This document shows positions 27,342 to 36,751 of a stretch of DNA of 64,000 bases, piece by piece. The number at the start of each line of letters is the position of its first letter. Position 1 is the first letter of the stretch. Made by a program: the position numbers and the translations under genes. The notes beneath the pieces were generated by a model. That model worked only from the letters and a program-made list of their open reading frames with translations, had not been told where the DNA came from and ran no database searches. Source of the DNA: Deltaproteobacteria bacterium. Lineage in GTDB: Bacteria > Myxococcota_A > Polyangia > Haliangiales > JADYYK01. The stretch is from NCBI GenBank assembly GCA_020853705.1, contig JADYYK010000133.1, positions 1 to 64,000 on the forward strand, read 5' to 3'.

Positions 27342-27848
27342 CTACTTGGCAGGGCGCAGTCCTAGCATCAAATCGCCCAGCTCGGTGACGTGGCTTGCGA
27401 AGGTCGCCGCCCCCGCCACCATCATCACCATCACCGGCCGCCCGCGCCGGGGCTGCACCAGCATGACCCCCAGCTTGACCGCCAGCTTGCCCAGCGCCGC
27501 GTCCCCGCTGCGCGCCAGCGTCTTCATGCCGGCGACCTTGCCGGCGCGCGGCTTCCTGGCGTCCCACACGATCTTCTCGAAGTGCTTGCCGAGGTCGCGC
27601 TCGACGCGACGCAGCCCGCGCTCCAGCGTGCTCTCCGTGATGACGATCAGCTGCACCGTGATCTCGGCCCGCGGCGCCGACAGCACGCGCAGCTTGCCGT
27701 CCTCGCTGCTGCTCCAGCCCGCCGGCACGGTCGCCACCACGCCCCCGACCACGACCTCGTCGGCGCGCGCCCGCCCGCCAAGGCCCGCGACGGCGAGCGC
27801 GGCCAGCGCCAGCGCGCCCACCTGCGCGAAGGGCCTCCTCATCACCAT
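27342..27848 (-). CDS. Exported hypothetical protein
   Basis: This 168-residue protein has an N-terminal signal (MRRPFAQVGALALAALAVAG, cleavage after ARA). The mature part is β-rich and begins DEVVVGGVVATVPAGWSSS. ATG 27848 and ATG 27842 are both possible; the second gives the cleaner signal. Its stop codon touches marC's start region. The gene is divergent from the hydrolase at 27873 (24 bp between starts). Family not recognised; the PAGWSSS strand resembles small periplasmic stress proteins only weakly. Confidence 0.8.
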   Translation of the reverse strand: MVMRRPFAQVGALALAALAVAGLGGRARADEVVVGGVVATVPAGWSSSEDGKLRVLSAPRAEITVQLIVITESTLERGLRRVERDLGKHFEKIVWDARKPRAGKVAGMKTLARSGDAALGKLAVKLGVMLVQPRRGRPVMVMMVAGAATFASHVTELGDLMLGLRPAK

Positions 27849-27872
27849 TCGCGAAAGGGTACCATCCGCCCC

Positions 27873-28511
27873 ATGGCCAAGCTCATCTTCTGGGACGTCG
27901 ATACCCAGTACGACTTCATGTACTCCGACGGCAAGCTCTACGTCACCGACGCCGAGCTGGTGCTGCCCAACCTGGCCCGCCTGACCCGCCACGCTCGCAA
28001 GGCCGGCATCGCCCAGGTCGCCTCCATCGACTACCACGCGCTGACCGACGCCGAGCTGTCGCAGAGCCCCGACTTCAACGACACCTTCCCGCCGCACTGT
28101 CTGGCCAGCGAACCCGGTCACGAGAAGGTCGACGCCACCCGCGCCGTGAACCCGCTGTACGTCGACAGCAGCCCCGACCCGGCCACCCTCGACCGCGTGC
28201 GCGCCCACCGGGGCGAGGTCGTCATCCGCAAGCAGCGCTTCGACGTCTTCACCAACCCCAACACCGAGGCCGTCCTGACCGCCCTGGCCCCGACCGACGT
28301 CGCGGTCTATGGCGTGGCCCAGGACGTGTGCGACCGCTTCGCCATCGAGGGCCTGCTGGCCCGGGGCTACCGGGTCCACGTGGTGCGCGACGCCATGAAG
28401 CCGATTCGCCCCGAAAAGGGCGAACAATTGCTGGCGGATTGGTTCGCCCGCGGCGCCGAGGTGGTCAGCACCGAGGAGGTCCTGGCCAATCGCCTGCGCC
28501 TCGCGCGCTGA
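27873..28511 (+). CDS. Isochorismatase-family cysteine hydrolase (nicotinamidase-like)
   Basis: This 212-residue enzyme has a visible catalytic triad: Asp10 in DVDTQYDF, Lys120 in VIRKQRFDVF and Cys153 in GVAQDVCDR. A nicotinamidase/pyrazinamidase or ureide amidohydrolase activity is likely; the usual NAD-salvage partner pncB is not in the window. ATG 27873 is the family start; upstream in-frame codons lie antisense in the exported-protein gene. Confidence 0.92.
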   Translation: MAKLIFWDVDTQYDFMYSDGKLYVTDAELVLPNLARLTRHARKAGIAQVASIDYHALTDAELSQSPDFNDTFPPHCLASEPGHEKVDATRAVNPLYVDSSPDPATLDRVRAHRGEVVIRKQRFDVFTNPNTEAVLTALAPTDVAVYGVAQDVCDRFAIEGLLARGYRVHVVRDAMKPIRPEKGEQLLADWFARGAEVVSTEEVLANRLRLAR

Positions 28512-28536
28512 CCGCTCGATCTGCTATCGTGCGCGC

Positions 28537-28944
28537 ATGTCGCTCGTGTTTCGTGAGATCCATGCCGCCCCCGAAGAGACCAACCTCAACCAGGAGTGGT
28601 TCGTCCTGGAGAACACCGGCACCGCGCCGTTCAACTCGGCGGGCTGCGCGGTGATGGTCAACAAGAAGTCCAACGGGCCCAAGAAGTACCCGCGCCCGCT
28701 GGGCAACCTCGACCCTGGCTTCGTGCTCAAGCCAGGCCAGAAGATCCGCGTCGTCACTGGCAGCCCGGGCAAGAAGGCCCAGGGCACCCCGCCGGCCGAG
28801 TCGGACGAGCTCAAGAACTACCACCTGTTCCTGGCCGGCTCGGTGCTGCTGGGGCCGGGCTGCGAGATCCGCCTGGCGCTGCGCCAGCACGAGGTCGCGC
28901 GCGGCGTGTTCGATCCGGCCGCCAAGACCGGCGTCCAGGGCTGA
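28537..28944 (+). CDS. Lamin-tail-domain-like protein
   Basis: This 135-residue protein is nearly all one β-sandwich domain: FREIHAAPEETNLNQEWFVL, ENTGTAPFNSAGC and a FVLKPGQKIRVVTG strand match the lamin tail (LTD) pattern with NLNxEWFVLEN. There is no signal peptide, so it is presumably cytoplasmic, or exported by another route. It lies 5 bp upstream of the acyl-CoA ligase and is probably cotranscribed with it. Role unknown. Confidence 0.8.
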   Translation: MSLVFREIHAAPEETNLNQEWFVLENTGTAPFNSAGCAVMVNKKSNGPKKYPRPLGNLDPGFVLKPGQKIRVVTGSPGKKAQGTPPAESDELKNYHLFLAGSVLLGPGCEIRLALRQHEVARGVFDPAAKTGVQG

Positions 28945-28949
28945 CCGCC

Positions 28950-30782
28950 ATGCCCGACGGTCGCGCCCCCGAGACCATCGTCAGCCGCTTCTTCGCCAAC
29001 GCCGATCGACTGGGCTCCCGCCCGTCGCACCACTTCAAGCGCGACGGACGCTGGGTCCCGGTGGGCTGGCGCTCCGCCGCGGCCATCGTGCGCTCCGTCG
29101 CCGCCGGTCTGGTCGACTGCGGCCACAAGCCAGGCGACGCCGTCGCCATCCTCAGCGCGACCCGGCGCGAGTGGCTGTACACCGACCTCGGCAACCTGGC
29201 CGCGGGCGGCATCTCGGTCGGCGTCTACCCGTCGATGACGCCCGACCAGACCCACTACGTCATCGCCCACGCCGATTGTCGCTTCGCCGTGGTCGAGGAC
29301 GCCAAGCAGCTGACCAAGCTGCGCGCGGGCATCAGCGCCGGCCGCTTCCCCAAGCTGACGATGACCTTCGTCATCGACACCACCGGCACCACCCTGGACC
29401 CCGCGTGCGAGCTGCCCTTCCGCGAGCTGGTGCGCCGCGGCCAGCGCGCGCGCGGAGGCGCCGACGCCCGCCGCGCCGCGCTCACGCTCGAACAGGCGGC
29501 CATCTTCGTCTACACCTCGGGCACCACCGGGCCGCCCAAGGGCGCCATGATCACGCACGGCAACGTGGTCTCGGCCATGATCTCGATGCAGGCCATGCGC
29601 CTCGAGCCCGGCGACGTCGGCTTCTCGTTCTTGCCCCTGGCGCACGTACTGCAGCGCGCGGTCGACTACTACGCCATCTGGAACGGCTGCAGCGGCTACT
29701 ACGGCGAGGGCATCGACAAGATCGCCGACAACCTGGCCGAGACCAGCCCCACCGTGGTCGCCGCGGTGCCGCGCATCTTCGAGAAGGTGCACGCGCGTAT
29801 CCACGCCCAGGTGGCGTCGTCGTCAGCCGCCCGCCAGCGCATCTTCAAGTGGGCCATCGGCGTCGGCTCGCAGGTGTCACGCCTGCGCCAGGCCGGGCGC
29901 CCGGTGCCGCCCGCGCTGGAGCTGCGCCACCGCCTGGCGCGCCGCCTGGTGTTCGACAAGCTGCGCCAGCGCCTGGGCGGCAAGATCCGCCTGTTCGTCA
30001 CCGGCGGCGCCCCTATCGCCAAGGACATCCTCGAGTTCTTCGACTCCGCCGACATCACCATCCTCGAGGGCTGGGGCATGACCGAGACCTTCGCCGCCGG
30101 CACCAGCAACCTGCCCGGCGCCAGCCGCTTCGGCACCATCGGCCGCCCGCTGCCCGGCATCCAGCTGCGCCTCGACAGCGACGGCGAGATCCTCATCAGG
30201 GGCGGCAATCTGTTCGCCGGCTACTTCAAGGACGAGGCCGCCACCCGCGAGGTCTGGACCCCGGACGGCTACTTCCGCACCGGCGACATCGGCAAGGTCG
30301 ACGCCGACGGCTTCTACGCCATCGTGGACCGCAAGAAGGACATCCTCATCACGGCCGCAGGCAAGAACATCGCGCCGCAGAACATCGAGAACCTGGTCAA
30401 GGCCGACCCACGCATCTCGCAGGTCGTGGTGCTCGGAGACCGCAAGCCCTACCTGGTGGCGCTGGTCACGCTGGCCGACGAGGCGCTGCAGTGGGCCCGC
30501 GGCGAAGGCGTCGCCGCCACCAGCATCGCCGAGCTGGCCGCGCACCCGCGCGCCGAGGAGCTGGTCTCCTCCATCATCGAGCGCACCAACCGCCAGCTGT
30601 CCAGCTACGAGTCGATCAAGAAGTTCCGCATCGTCGCCCATGACTTCACCCAGGAGAGCGGCGAGTTGACGCCCAGCCTCAAGGTCAAGCGCAACGTCGT
30701 GCAGGCGCGCCACAGCGCACTGGTCGAGGCCATGTATGCCGAGCCAGGGCCTCGGAAATCTGAGGCGTCGGCCTCGCACTAG
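28950..30782 (+). CDS. Long-chain fatty-acid-CoA ligase (AMP-forming)
   Basis: This 610-residue ANL-superfamily enzyme activates fatty acids to acyl-CoA via acyl-AMP. Motifs: P-loop YTSGTTGPPKGAM (about 186-198), GWGMTET, YFRTGDIG, DRKKDILIT, and a C-terminal catalytic Lys region in LTPSLKVKR. The long form with a GYYGEGIDKI insertion resembles FadD15-like ligases. ATG 28950 follows the lamin-tail gene by 5 bp. It could feed the diiron, SDR and thiolase functions elsewhere in the window; that link is inference. Confidence 0.95.
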   Translation: MPDGRAPETIVSRFFANADRLGSRPSHHFKRDGRWVPVGWRSAAAIVRSVAAGLVDCGHKPGDAVAILSATRREWLYTDLGNLAAGGISVGVYPSMTPDQTHYVIAHADCRFAVVEDAKQLTKLRAGISAGRFPKLTMTFVIDTTGTTLDPACELPFRELVRRGQRARGGADARRAALTLEQAAIFVYTSGTTGPPKGAMITHGNVVSAMISMQAMRLEPGDVGFSFLPLAHVLQRAVDYYAIWNGCSGYYGEGIDKIADNLAETSPTVVAAVPRIFEKVHARIHAQVASSSAARQRIFKWAIGVGSQVSRLRQAGRPVPPALELRHRLARRLVFDKLRQRLGGKIRLFVTGGAPIAKDILEFFDSADITILEGWGMTETFAAGTSNLPGASRFGTIGRPLPGIQLRLDSDGEILIRGGNLFAGYFKDEAATREVWTPDGYFRTGDIGKVDADGFYAIVDRKKDILITAAGKNIAPQNIENLVKADPRISQVVVLGDRKPYLVALVTLADEALQWARGEGVAATSIAELAAHPRAEELVSSIIERTNRQLSSYESIKKFRIVAHDFTQESGELTPSLKVKRNVVQARHSALVEAMYAEPGPRKSEASASH

Positions 30783-30877
30783 CCCGAAAAAGCCGCGCCC
30801 AGGGCGCAGCCTCTCCAAACATTCCCGGGATCTCCGCTGTTCTGCGCGCTGGCGCGGCGCCTGCACTAGGGCCGCGC

Positions 30878-33142
30878 ATGCGTACAACGGCCAAAGCGTT
30901 CCTCTCCTTCGTCGGGCTCGCGCTCACCGCCCTCGGGTGTAACGAGTCAGAGCTCGGTGGACCCTGCAAGACCGCGAACCAGTGCGGCGAGGGCAACTAC
31001 TGCGTCGCGTCACGTTGCCAGGAGCTCGGCACCGGACAGCTCTACTTCGCCACCGACCCGATGGCCGGCGAGTGTCGCACCGTCGCCGTCGGCGGCGTCG
31101 ATGACCCGGCCGCACGCGGCTGGAACGCCTGCGCCAACCCCTGCGATGGCCTCGGCCAGACCACCTGCGGCGCCGACCCGCGCTGCCAGACCATCATGCA
31201 GCAGCCCCAGGTCTTCGGAAACTGCGGCTGTCCGCCCAACGCCGACTGTGACTGCGCCGAGGTCGACGCCCGCTTCGCAGGTCCTGACATCCCGGTCAAC
31301 CCCGGCACCACGATGCCGCCCTTCCTGGGCTGCCGGCCCGTCGAAGATCGCCGCCCCTGCGCCATGCTGCCCGCCGACGAGTGCGGCTCGCACCCCGAGT
31401 GCGAGCCGACCTACACCGGCTGCGGCTGCGCGCAGAGCACCTTCCCGCGCGTCGACGGCAACGGCGACCTGATGCCGCTGGAGGAGTGCGGCACCTGCGA
31501 CCCCAAGGCCGGTGGCCAGTTCGCCTCGTGTGAGCCGCGCTCCTGCTACGACCTCGGCGGCGTGGCCTGCGGGTCGCGCTCCGACTGCGCCTGGGATGGC
31601 GCGGCGTGCTCGCCGACCACCATCGCGCCGTGCGGCTCGCTGGGCGAGGCCGCCTGCCTCGACCGTCGTGACTGCCGCGCCGTCGGCGAGGCCTGCTACT
31701 GCCCGCCCGGGGTGACCTGCGTGTGCGGCGGCGGCGACTTCCTGCGCTGCGAGTCGGACGCCCCGGTCGGCCCCGGCGCCTGCCTGTCGGACAGCGACTG
31801 CGCGGGTGGCTTCACCTGCAACGCCGCCGAGCTGTGCCTGCCCCCGCCGGGCTGCGACCCCGCGACGCAGAACTGCCCCGCGGTGTGCTCGGGCCGCTGC
31901 GTGCCGCAGTCGGGCTGCGCCAGTCTCGATGAGAAGAGCTGCAACGCCAACTCCAGGTGCGCGCCCAAGTACACCGAGGACTGCGTGCAGAACAGCTACG
32001 GCTGCGGCGGCCCCGGCCTGCTCACCAACCTCAGTCCCCCGCGTGAGAGCGGCGTGGCCTTCGTCGGCAACTGCGGCTGCACCCCGAGCTACGCCGGCTG
32101 CGTGGACCTCGGCGGCGACGACATCGTGGCCGAGCGCAGCCTGGTCGTGCGCGAGCCGCTGGTGCTCGACGACAGCGCCTACTCGTTCGAGAACATGATG
32201 ACCCGCCTGGCCGGTCGTGACCCCGCCGACATGGTGGGCGCCATCTTCGCCAGCTTCTCGTCGCCCACCACCATCAATGGCCGGGTGGCAGCCCCGCGCC
32301 AGGGAGTGATCGACTGGCTGTCCCGCCAGGCCCGCCGCCCCGACGGCAAGCTCGACGTGGCCAAGCTGAAGTTCCGCCCCATGGCCATCACCAACCGCAT
32401 CGACCTGGTCTCGGCGGGAAGCTGCGGCGAGGCGCGCATCGTGTACGCCACCGACGGCGGCGTGCTCGACACCAGCCACCGCATGACCCTGATCATGGAG
32501 TTCGGCATGCCCAACGACGGCGCCGGCTGCCGCACCGTGGCGCAGCGCTGGGCCTCGCTGTCACAGATCGCCGTGCGTGACCCCGGCTACGCCACGCGCC
32601 TGCGCGCCCTGACCGACGACATGTTCACCGCCAGCCGCCTGAACCAGCTGCGCACCAACGAGCTGCTCACCGGCAACTTCGGCGCCAGCGACTGGCAGCT
32701 GCGCGAGTTCAAGCTGGTGGCGGGCGCCCTGGTGCCACAGCCGTGCAAGAACTCGCCGGACCTGTCGCTGCAGACCGACGCCAGCTTCCTGACCTGGGTG
32801 CGCGAGAACCAGATCAGCCTGGCCCTGGGCGGCGCCCCGGTGCCGGTCGAGTACCTGGCCCCGGTCAGCACCACCGACGGCAACCGCTTCCACCTGCCGT
32901 CCGACCTGGCCGCGGTCGAGAAGAAGCTGAACGCCAACACCTGCAACGGCTGTCACGCCACCGAGACCGCGACGCCGTTCGTGCACCTGTTCGAGCGCCG
33001 CTTCCCCAACACCCGCGCGGCGATGTCGAAGTTCATGCGCAGCGACCTCAAGGCCCGCGGCGAGATCCTGAAGACGCTGCTCGGCGACAGCGCCAAGGCC
33101 GCCGTGCTGCGCACCCGCGAGCGCCCGGCCCGCGCGCACTGA
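30878..33142 (+). CDS. Cys-rich lipoprotein with C-terminal CNGCH motif (tandem paralogue 1)
   Basis: This 754-residue lipoprotein has lipobox LTALGC (Cys21). Residues 22-420 carry many Cys in short modules such as CASLDEKSCNANSRC and GACLSDSDCAGGFTC, typical of disulfide-rich extracellular repeats. From about 430 a Cys-poor domain begins (FRPMAITNRIDLVSAG, CGEARIVYA, TLIMEFGMP, NQLRTNELL). It ends with CNGCH at 689-693, a CxxCH that could bind one c-type haem, and a helical tail. It shares the whole architecture with the next gene. Localised to the outer surface or periplasm; function unknown. A hairpin follows its stop. Confidence 0.87.
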   Translation: MRTTAKAFLSFVGLALTALGCNESELGGPCKTANQCGEGNYCVASRCQELGTGQLYFATDPMAGECRTVAVGGVDDPAARGWNACANPCDGLGQTTCGADPRCQTIMQQPQVFGNCGCPPNADCDCAEVDARFAGPDIPVNPGTTMPPFLGCRPVEDRRPCAMLPADECGSHPECEPTYTGCGCAQSTFPRVDGNGDLMPLEECGTCDPKAGGQFASCEPRSCYDLGGVACGSRSDCAWDGAACSPTTIAPCGSLGEAACLDRRDCRAVGEACYCPPGVTCVCGGGDFLRCESDAPVGPGACLSDSDCAGGFTCNAAELCLPPPGCDPATQNCPAVCSGRCVPQSGCASLDEKSCNANSRCAPKYTEDCVQNSYGCGGPGLLTNLSPPRESGVAFVGNCGCTPSYAGCVDLGGDDIVAERSLVVREPLVLDDSAYSFENMMTRLAGRDPADMVGAIFASFSSPTTINGRVAAPRQGVIDWLSRQARRPDGKLDVAKLKFRPMAITNRIDLVSAGSCGEARIVYATDGGVLDTSHRMTLIMEFGMPNDGAGCRTVAQRWASLSQIAVRDPGYATRLRALTDDMFTASRLNQLRTNELLTGNFGASDWQLREFKLVAGALVPQPCKNSPDLSLQTDASFLTWVRENQISLALGGAPVPVEYLAPVSTTDGNRFHLPSDLAAVEKKLNANTCNGCHATETATPFVHLFERRFPNTRAAMSKFMRSDLKARGEILKTLLGDSAKAAVLRTRERPARAH

Positions 33143-33163
33143 CCGAGCAGAACTGACAGCACA

Positions 33164-33184
33164 CCTCGAAGCTCCGCTTCGAGG
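33164..33184. repeat. Intergenic hairpin, copy 2 of a repeated element
   Basis: Same 9-bp arms as the hairpin at 26437-26457 (cctcgaagc / gcttcgagg), with loop tcc and trailing ggggct. It is 22 bp downstream of the first CNGCH lipoprotein gene and 94 bp upstream of the second, where it could act as a terminator. Confidence 0.8.
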
Positions 33185-33277
33185 GGCTGGCGGGCGCCGT
33201 CCCCCCTTCCTCCCGGCGCCCGCCGGTTGATTTTCGGCCCCGTGCCCACGGCCCACCAAATGCACAGGGCCTGCCCC

Positions 33278-35425
33278 ATGCTGAATCGTACCAGCGCCGT
33301 CGCCCTCCTCCTCGCCACCTGCACCCTCGCCGCCTCCGGCTGCAACGAGTTCGAGCCCGGTACAGCGCGCAACCAGCGCGCCTGCGGCACCATGTATTTC
33401 GCTCGTGATCCCGCGACCCACGAGTGCAGACCCATCCAGTCTTGCGGCCCCGACGTCACCGCCACGGCGTCCTGGGAGGAGTGCGGCAACCCCTGCGAGG
33501 GCATGACCGAGGCGGCCTGCAGCGCCGACGAGCGCTGTCAGCGGGTGTTCGATGTCCGTCAGGATCCAACCGCGCCCTGTTCGGGCTTCGACTGCGCGCG
33601 CACGGTCAACACCTACATGGGCTGCCATGCGGTCCCCACCGTGCGCACCTGTGGCGAGCTGCCCAGCTTCGAGTGCAGCCAGCGCGCCGACTGCCAGCTG
33701 GCCTCGACCCCATGCTCGTGTGAGACCAGCCTGCTGTCGACCAGCAACGAGATCACCTGCAACGTGGTCAACTGCACCGCCCCCGGCGCTGCCGCACCTT
33801 GCCAGCCGCGCTCGTGCATGGCGCTGGACAGCAGCGCCTGCCTGCAGCGCAGCGAGTGCCTGTGGGACGGCGCCCACTGCCGCGCCGGAGGCGACCTGCC
33901 CTGTGGTGCCCTGGCCGAGAGCCAGTGCCTGGCGCGCCGCGACTGTCGCGCCATCGGCTCGGCGACCTACTGCCCGCCGAACACCCCCGACTGCACCCCC
34001 GCCGGCTTCTTCAGCCGCTGCGAGGACGACCGCCCACCCGAGGGCGCCTGCCACAGCGACAGCGACTGCTCGCCCAGCACCACATGCAGCATCCCCACCA
34101 GCTGCCTCGGCGCCGACGGCGCCCCGCCCAGCTGCCTCGGCCAGTGCACGCCGATCCCCGGCTGTGCGTCGCTCGACGAGGCCGCCTGCTCGACCCAGCC
34201 CAGCTGCGCGCCCAAGTACATCGAGGTCTGCGCCGTCCCGCCCGGCACACCGCCCGGCCCACCGCCGCAGCCGGGCTCGCCCTACGACCCCAGCGGCGGC
34301 TCGACTCCCATGGGCTTCGCTGACGCCGGCGTCGGCCCCGCCCCGCCCACGCGTCTTTGCCCCACGGTCGAGGCCTTCGCCGGCTGCATCGACCTGCGCG
34401 GCAACGAGATCATCCCCGACCGCAGCTTGCTCATCCTCGAGCCCAGCGTGCTCGACGCCCCCGAGCTGAGCTTCCCGGCCATGATGACCCGCCTCGCCGG
34501 CGGCGACCCGGCCGCCATGGTGACCGACCTCCTGAACAGCTACACCACGTCGACGCTCATCAATGACCGCATCGCCAACGCGCGCCAGGGCCTGCGCGAT
34601 CTGCTGGCCGCGGCGCGCACCAGCAGCGGCCTGGTCGACGCCAGCCAGCTCGGCTTCCGCCCGGTGGCCATCTCGAACCGCCTCGACCTGGTGTCCGACG
34701 GCAACTGTGGCGAGGCCCGCCTGGTCTTCGCCAATGACCGCGGCGCCTTCGACCCGACCCAGCGCATGACCATCATCCTCGAGTTCGGGGTGCCCCTGGA
34801 CGGCGCCGGCTGCCGCATCTGGGCCGCGCGCTGGGCCGCCCTGTCACAGCTGTCCACGCGCGATCCCGCCTTCCAACGCGCGGTGCTGACCATGACCAGC
34901 CAGCTGTTCGACCCCGCCCATCTGAACCAGCTGCGCTCCAACGAGCTGTTCGGCCGCGATCCCGCCATCGCCGACTGGGAGCTGCGCGAATTCCACCTGG
35001 TCGATGGCCGCCTGGTGCCCCAGCCGTGCACCAACTCGCCCGACCCCGGCGCCACCCGTGACGCCGGCTTCATCGACTGGCTGCGCTTCAACCAGTCCGC
35101 GGTCAGCTTCGGCCGCGCCAGCGTGCCCAAGCAGTTCCTGGCCGCCACCAGCATCACCGTGGCCCAGAACCGCCTGACCCTGCCCGGCGACCTCGCCGCG
35201 CTCGAGAAGCCGCTCAACCTGACCACCTGCAACGGCTGCCACCGCAGCGAGACCGGCGTCGACTTCGTGCATGTCACCGAGCGTCGCTTCGCCAAGCGGC
35301 GTGCCACCATCTCGAGCTTCCTGCGCGCCGACCTGCAGCTCCGTGGCGAGGTCCTGCGCACCCTGCTCGGCGACAGCGCCAGCGCCACCGTGCTGCGCAC
35401 CCGGCCCAGACCCGCGCATCACTAG
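33278..35425 (+). CDS. Cys-rich lipoprotein with C-terminal CNGCH motif (tandem paralogue 2)
   Basis: This 715-residue lipoprotein has lipobox LAASGC, Cys-rich modules over about residues 21-330, then a Pro/Gly-rich spacer (PPGTPPGPPPQPG). The conserved C-terminal domain follows (FRPVAISNRLDLVSDG, CGEARLVFA, TIILEFGVP, NQLRSNELF), with CNGCH at 651-655 and a LRTLLGDSASATVLRTRPRP tail. It is clearly a duplication of the preceding gene, with the N-terminal modules diverging more than the C-terminus. ATG 33278 gives an immediate signal peptide; the upstream in-frame start at 33227 does not. Both genes appear to be separately promoted. Confidence 0.87.
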   Translation: MLNRTSAVALLLATCTLAASGCNEFEPGTARNQRACGTMYFARDPATHECRPIQSCGPDVTATASWEECGNPCEGMTEAACSADERCQRVFDVRQDPTAPCSGFDCARTVNTYMGCHAVPTVRTCGELPSFECSQRADCQLASTPCSCETSLLSTSNEITCNVVNCTAPGAAAPCQPRSCMALDSSACLQRSECLWDGAHCRAGGDLPCGALAESQCLARRDCRAIGSATYCPPNTPDCTPAGFFSRCEDDRPPEGACHSDSDCSPSTTCSIPTSCLGADGAPPSCLGQCTPIPGCASLDEAACSTQPSCAPKYIEVCAVPPGTPPGPPPQPGSPYDPSGGSTPMGFADAGVGPAPPTRLCPTVEAFAGCIDLRGNEIIPDRSLLILEPSVLDAPELSFPAMMTRLAGGDPAAMVTDLLNSYTTSTLINDRIANARQGLRDLLAAARTSSGLVDASQLGFRPVAISNRLDLVSDGNCGEARLVFANDRGAFDPTQRMTIILEFGVPLDGAGCRIWAARWAALSQLSTRDPAFQRAVLTMTSQLFDPAHLNQLRSNELFGRDPAIADWELREFHLVDGRLVPQPCTNSPDPGATRDAGFIDWLRFNQSAVSFGRASVPKQFLAATSITVAQNRLTLPGDLAALEKPLNLTTCNGCHRSETGVDFVHVTERRFAKRRATISSFLRADLQLRGEVLRTLLGDSASATVLRTRPRPAHH

Positions 35426-35550
35426 CTGGGCAGCGCCGGCAGCGCCCTCGCCCGCCGACGACGCCGAGGGCCCATCCTGCCCGCCTCCCGCACCACGCGC
35501 TCTCTGACCACGTCGTGGGTCGTCATGGCACCACCCGGGCCCTGCATGGT

Positions 35551-36489
35551 ATGAGCGCCGCGCCCGTGTCCACGCCACGCTCCGCTCATCTCGCGCTGTT
35601 CGGCGTGCAGGTCTGCTTCGCCAGCTGGGCCATCAGCGGCAAGCTGGCGCTGGCCCACCTCGGCGTGCACAGCATCCTGGCCTTCCGGGTCGCCGGCGGA
35701 AGCCTGGGCTTCCTGGCCATCGCCATCGGGGCGTACAAGATCTCGCGCTGGCGCGGCGACCCCGAGTGGCGCCGGCCGACCGCACGCGAGTGGCTACAGC
35801 TCGCGCTGTATGCCGGCCTCGGCATGATCGCCAACCAGCTCTTCTTCCTGCATGGCTTGCGCCTGACCACGGCGACCAACGCCACCGTCCTCGGCACCAC
35901 CATCCCGGTGTTCACCGCGGCCATCGCCATCATGCTGGGCCGCGAGCGCGCCACCGCTGGGCGTCTGGCCGGCCTGGCCATCGCGCTCGCCGGGGTGCTG
36001 GTCCTCGCCCGCGTGGACCGCTTCGACCTGAGCGACGGTCACGTCCGAGGCAACCTCTTCATCATCGCGAATTCGCTGTCGTACTCCCTCTTCCTGGTGT
36101 TCGTGCGCGACGTGCGCGCACGCTTCCCACCGACCCAGCTGGTGGCGCTGCTGTTCATCGTGGCGGGGCTGGTGCTGGTGCCGCTCGGCGCCGGTGGCTT
36201 CATCGCGGTGGCGCCGTCGCTGACCTCGCGCACCTGGCTGACGCTGGTCTTCATCGTGCTGGTGCCGACGCTGGGTGCGTACTCGCTGAACCAGTATGCG
36301 TTGCACCACGCCGAGTCGAGCCTGGTCGCGCTCTACGTCTATGTGCAGCCAGTGCTGGTGGCGCTGATGGCCGCTTGGCTGCTCGACGAGCGACCGACCT
36401 GGCGCACTGGCGTCGCCGCCGCGCTGGTCTTCACCGGAGTCGGTGTGGCGACGCGGCCGCAGCGTGGTGAGACCACCTCGCCGCGCTGA
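35551..36489 (+). CDS. EamA-family (DMT) transporter
   Basis: This 312-residue protein has ten hydrophobic helices in two EamA repeats; the second-repeat end LNQYALHHAESSLVALYVYVQP is typical. It is probably an exporter of a metabolite or amino acid; the substrate cannot be read from the sequence. ATG 35551 is preferred to the upstream in-frame start at 35515, which lacks a ribosome site and adds non-conserved residues. Confidence 0.92.
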   Translation: MSAAPVSTPRSAHLALFGVQVCFASWAISGKLALAHLGVHSILAFRVAGGSLGFLAIAIGAYKISRWRGDPEWRRPTAREWLQLALYAGLGMIANQLFFLHGLRLTTATNATVLGTTIPVFTAAIAIMLGRERATAGRLAGLAIALAGVLVLARVDRFDLSDGHVRGNLFIIANSLSYSLFLVFVRDVRARFPPTQLVALLFIVAGLVLVPLGAGGFIAVAPSLTSRTWLTLVFIVLVPTLGAYSLNQYALHHAESSLVALYVYVQPVLVALMAAWLLDERPTWRTGVAAALVFTGVGVATRPQRGETTSPR

Positions 36490-36751
36490 CGACGCTCAGG
36501 AAGTTGCCCAATGTCAGAGGGGCCCTGTAGAGATCAGAATCGCTCCCCGAGGACCATTTCGAGGCGCTTCTGGAGGCCCTTTCGCTACCCGAAAAGCACC
36601 CACGGTCAAGCCGTTTTTGGGCTGCTTTTCAGACCCTGACGATAGACGTAATACCAAGTATCGAAAGGGATTTCACGAAAGCTCCAGTAGCCACTTTCCT
36701 TTCCTCGGGTCGCGCGTCAAAACAACACACGTTCGGGTTCGGAGACTGGCC
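36490..36751. other. 262-bp intergenic region, locally AT-richer
   Basis: No gene is supported. Base composition drops well below that of neighbouring genes between about 36590 and 36740 (runs such as gtttttggg, acgtaatacc, aaaacaaca), as expected of a promoter or a recent insertion edge. A short inverted repeat cgata/tatcg brackets 36641-36664. Confidence 0.6.
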
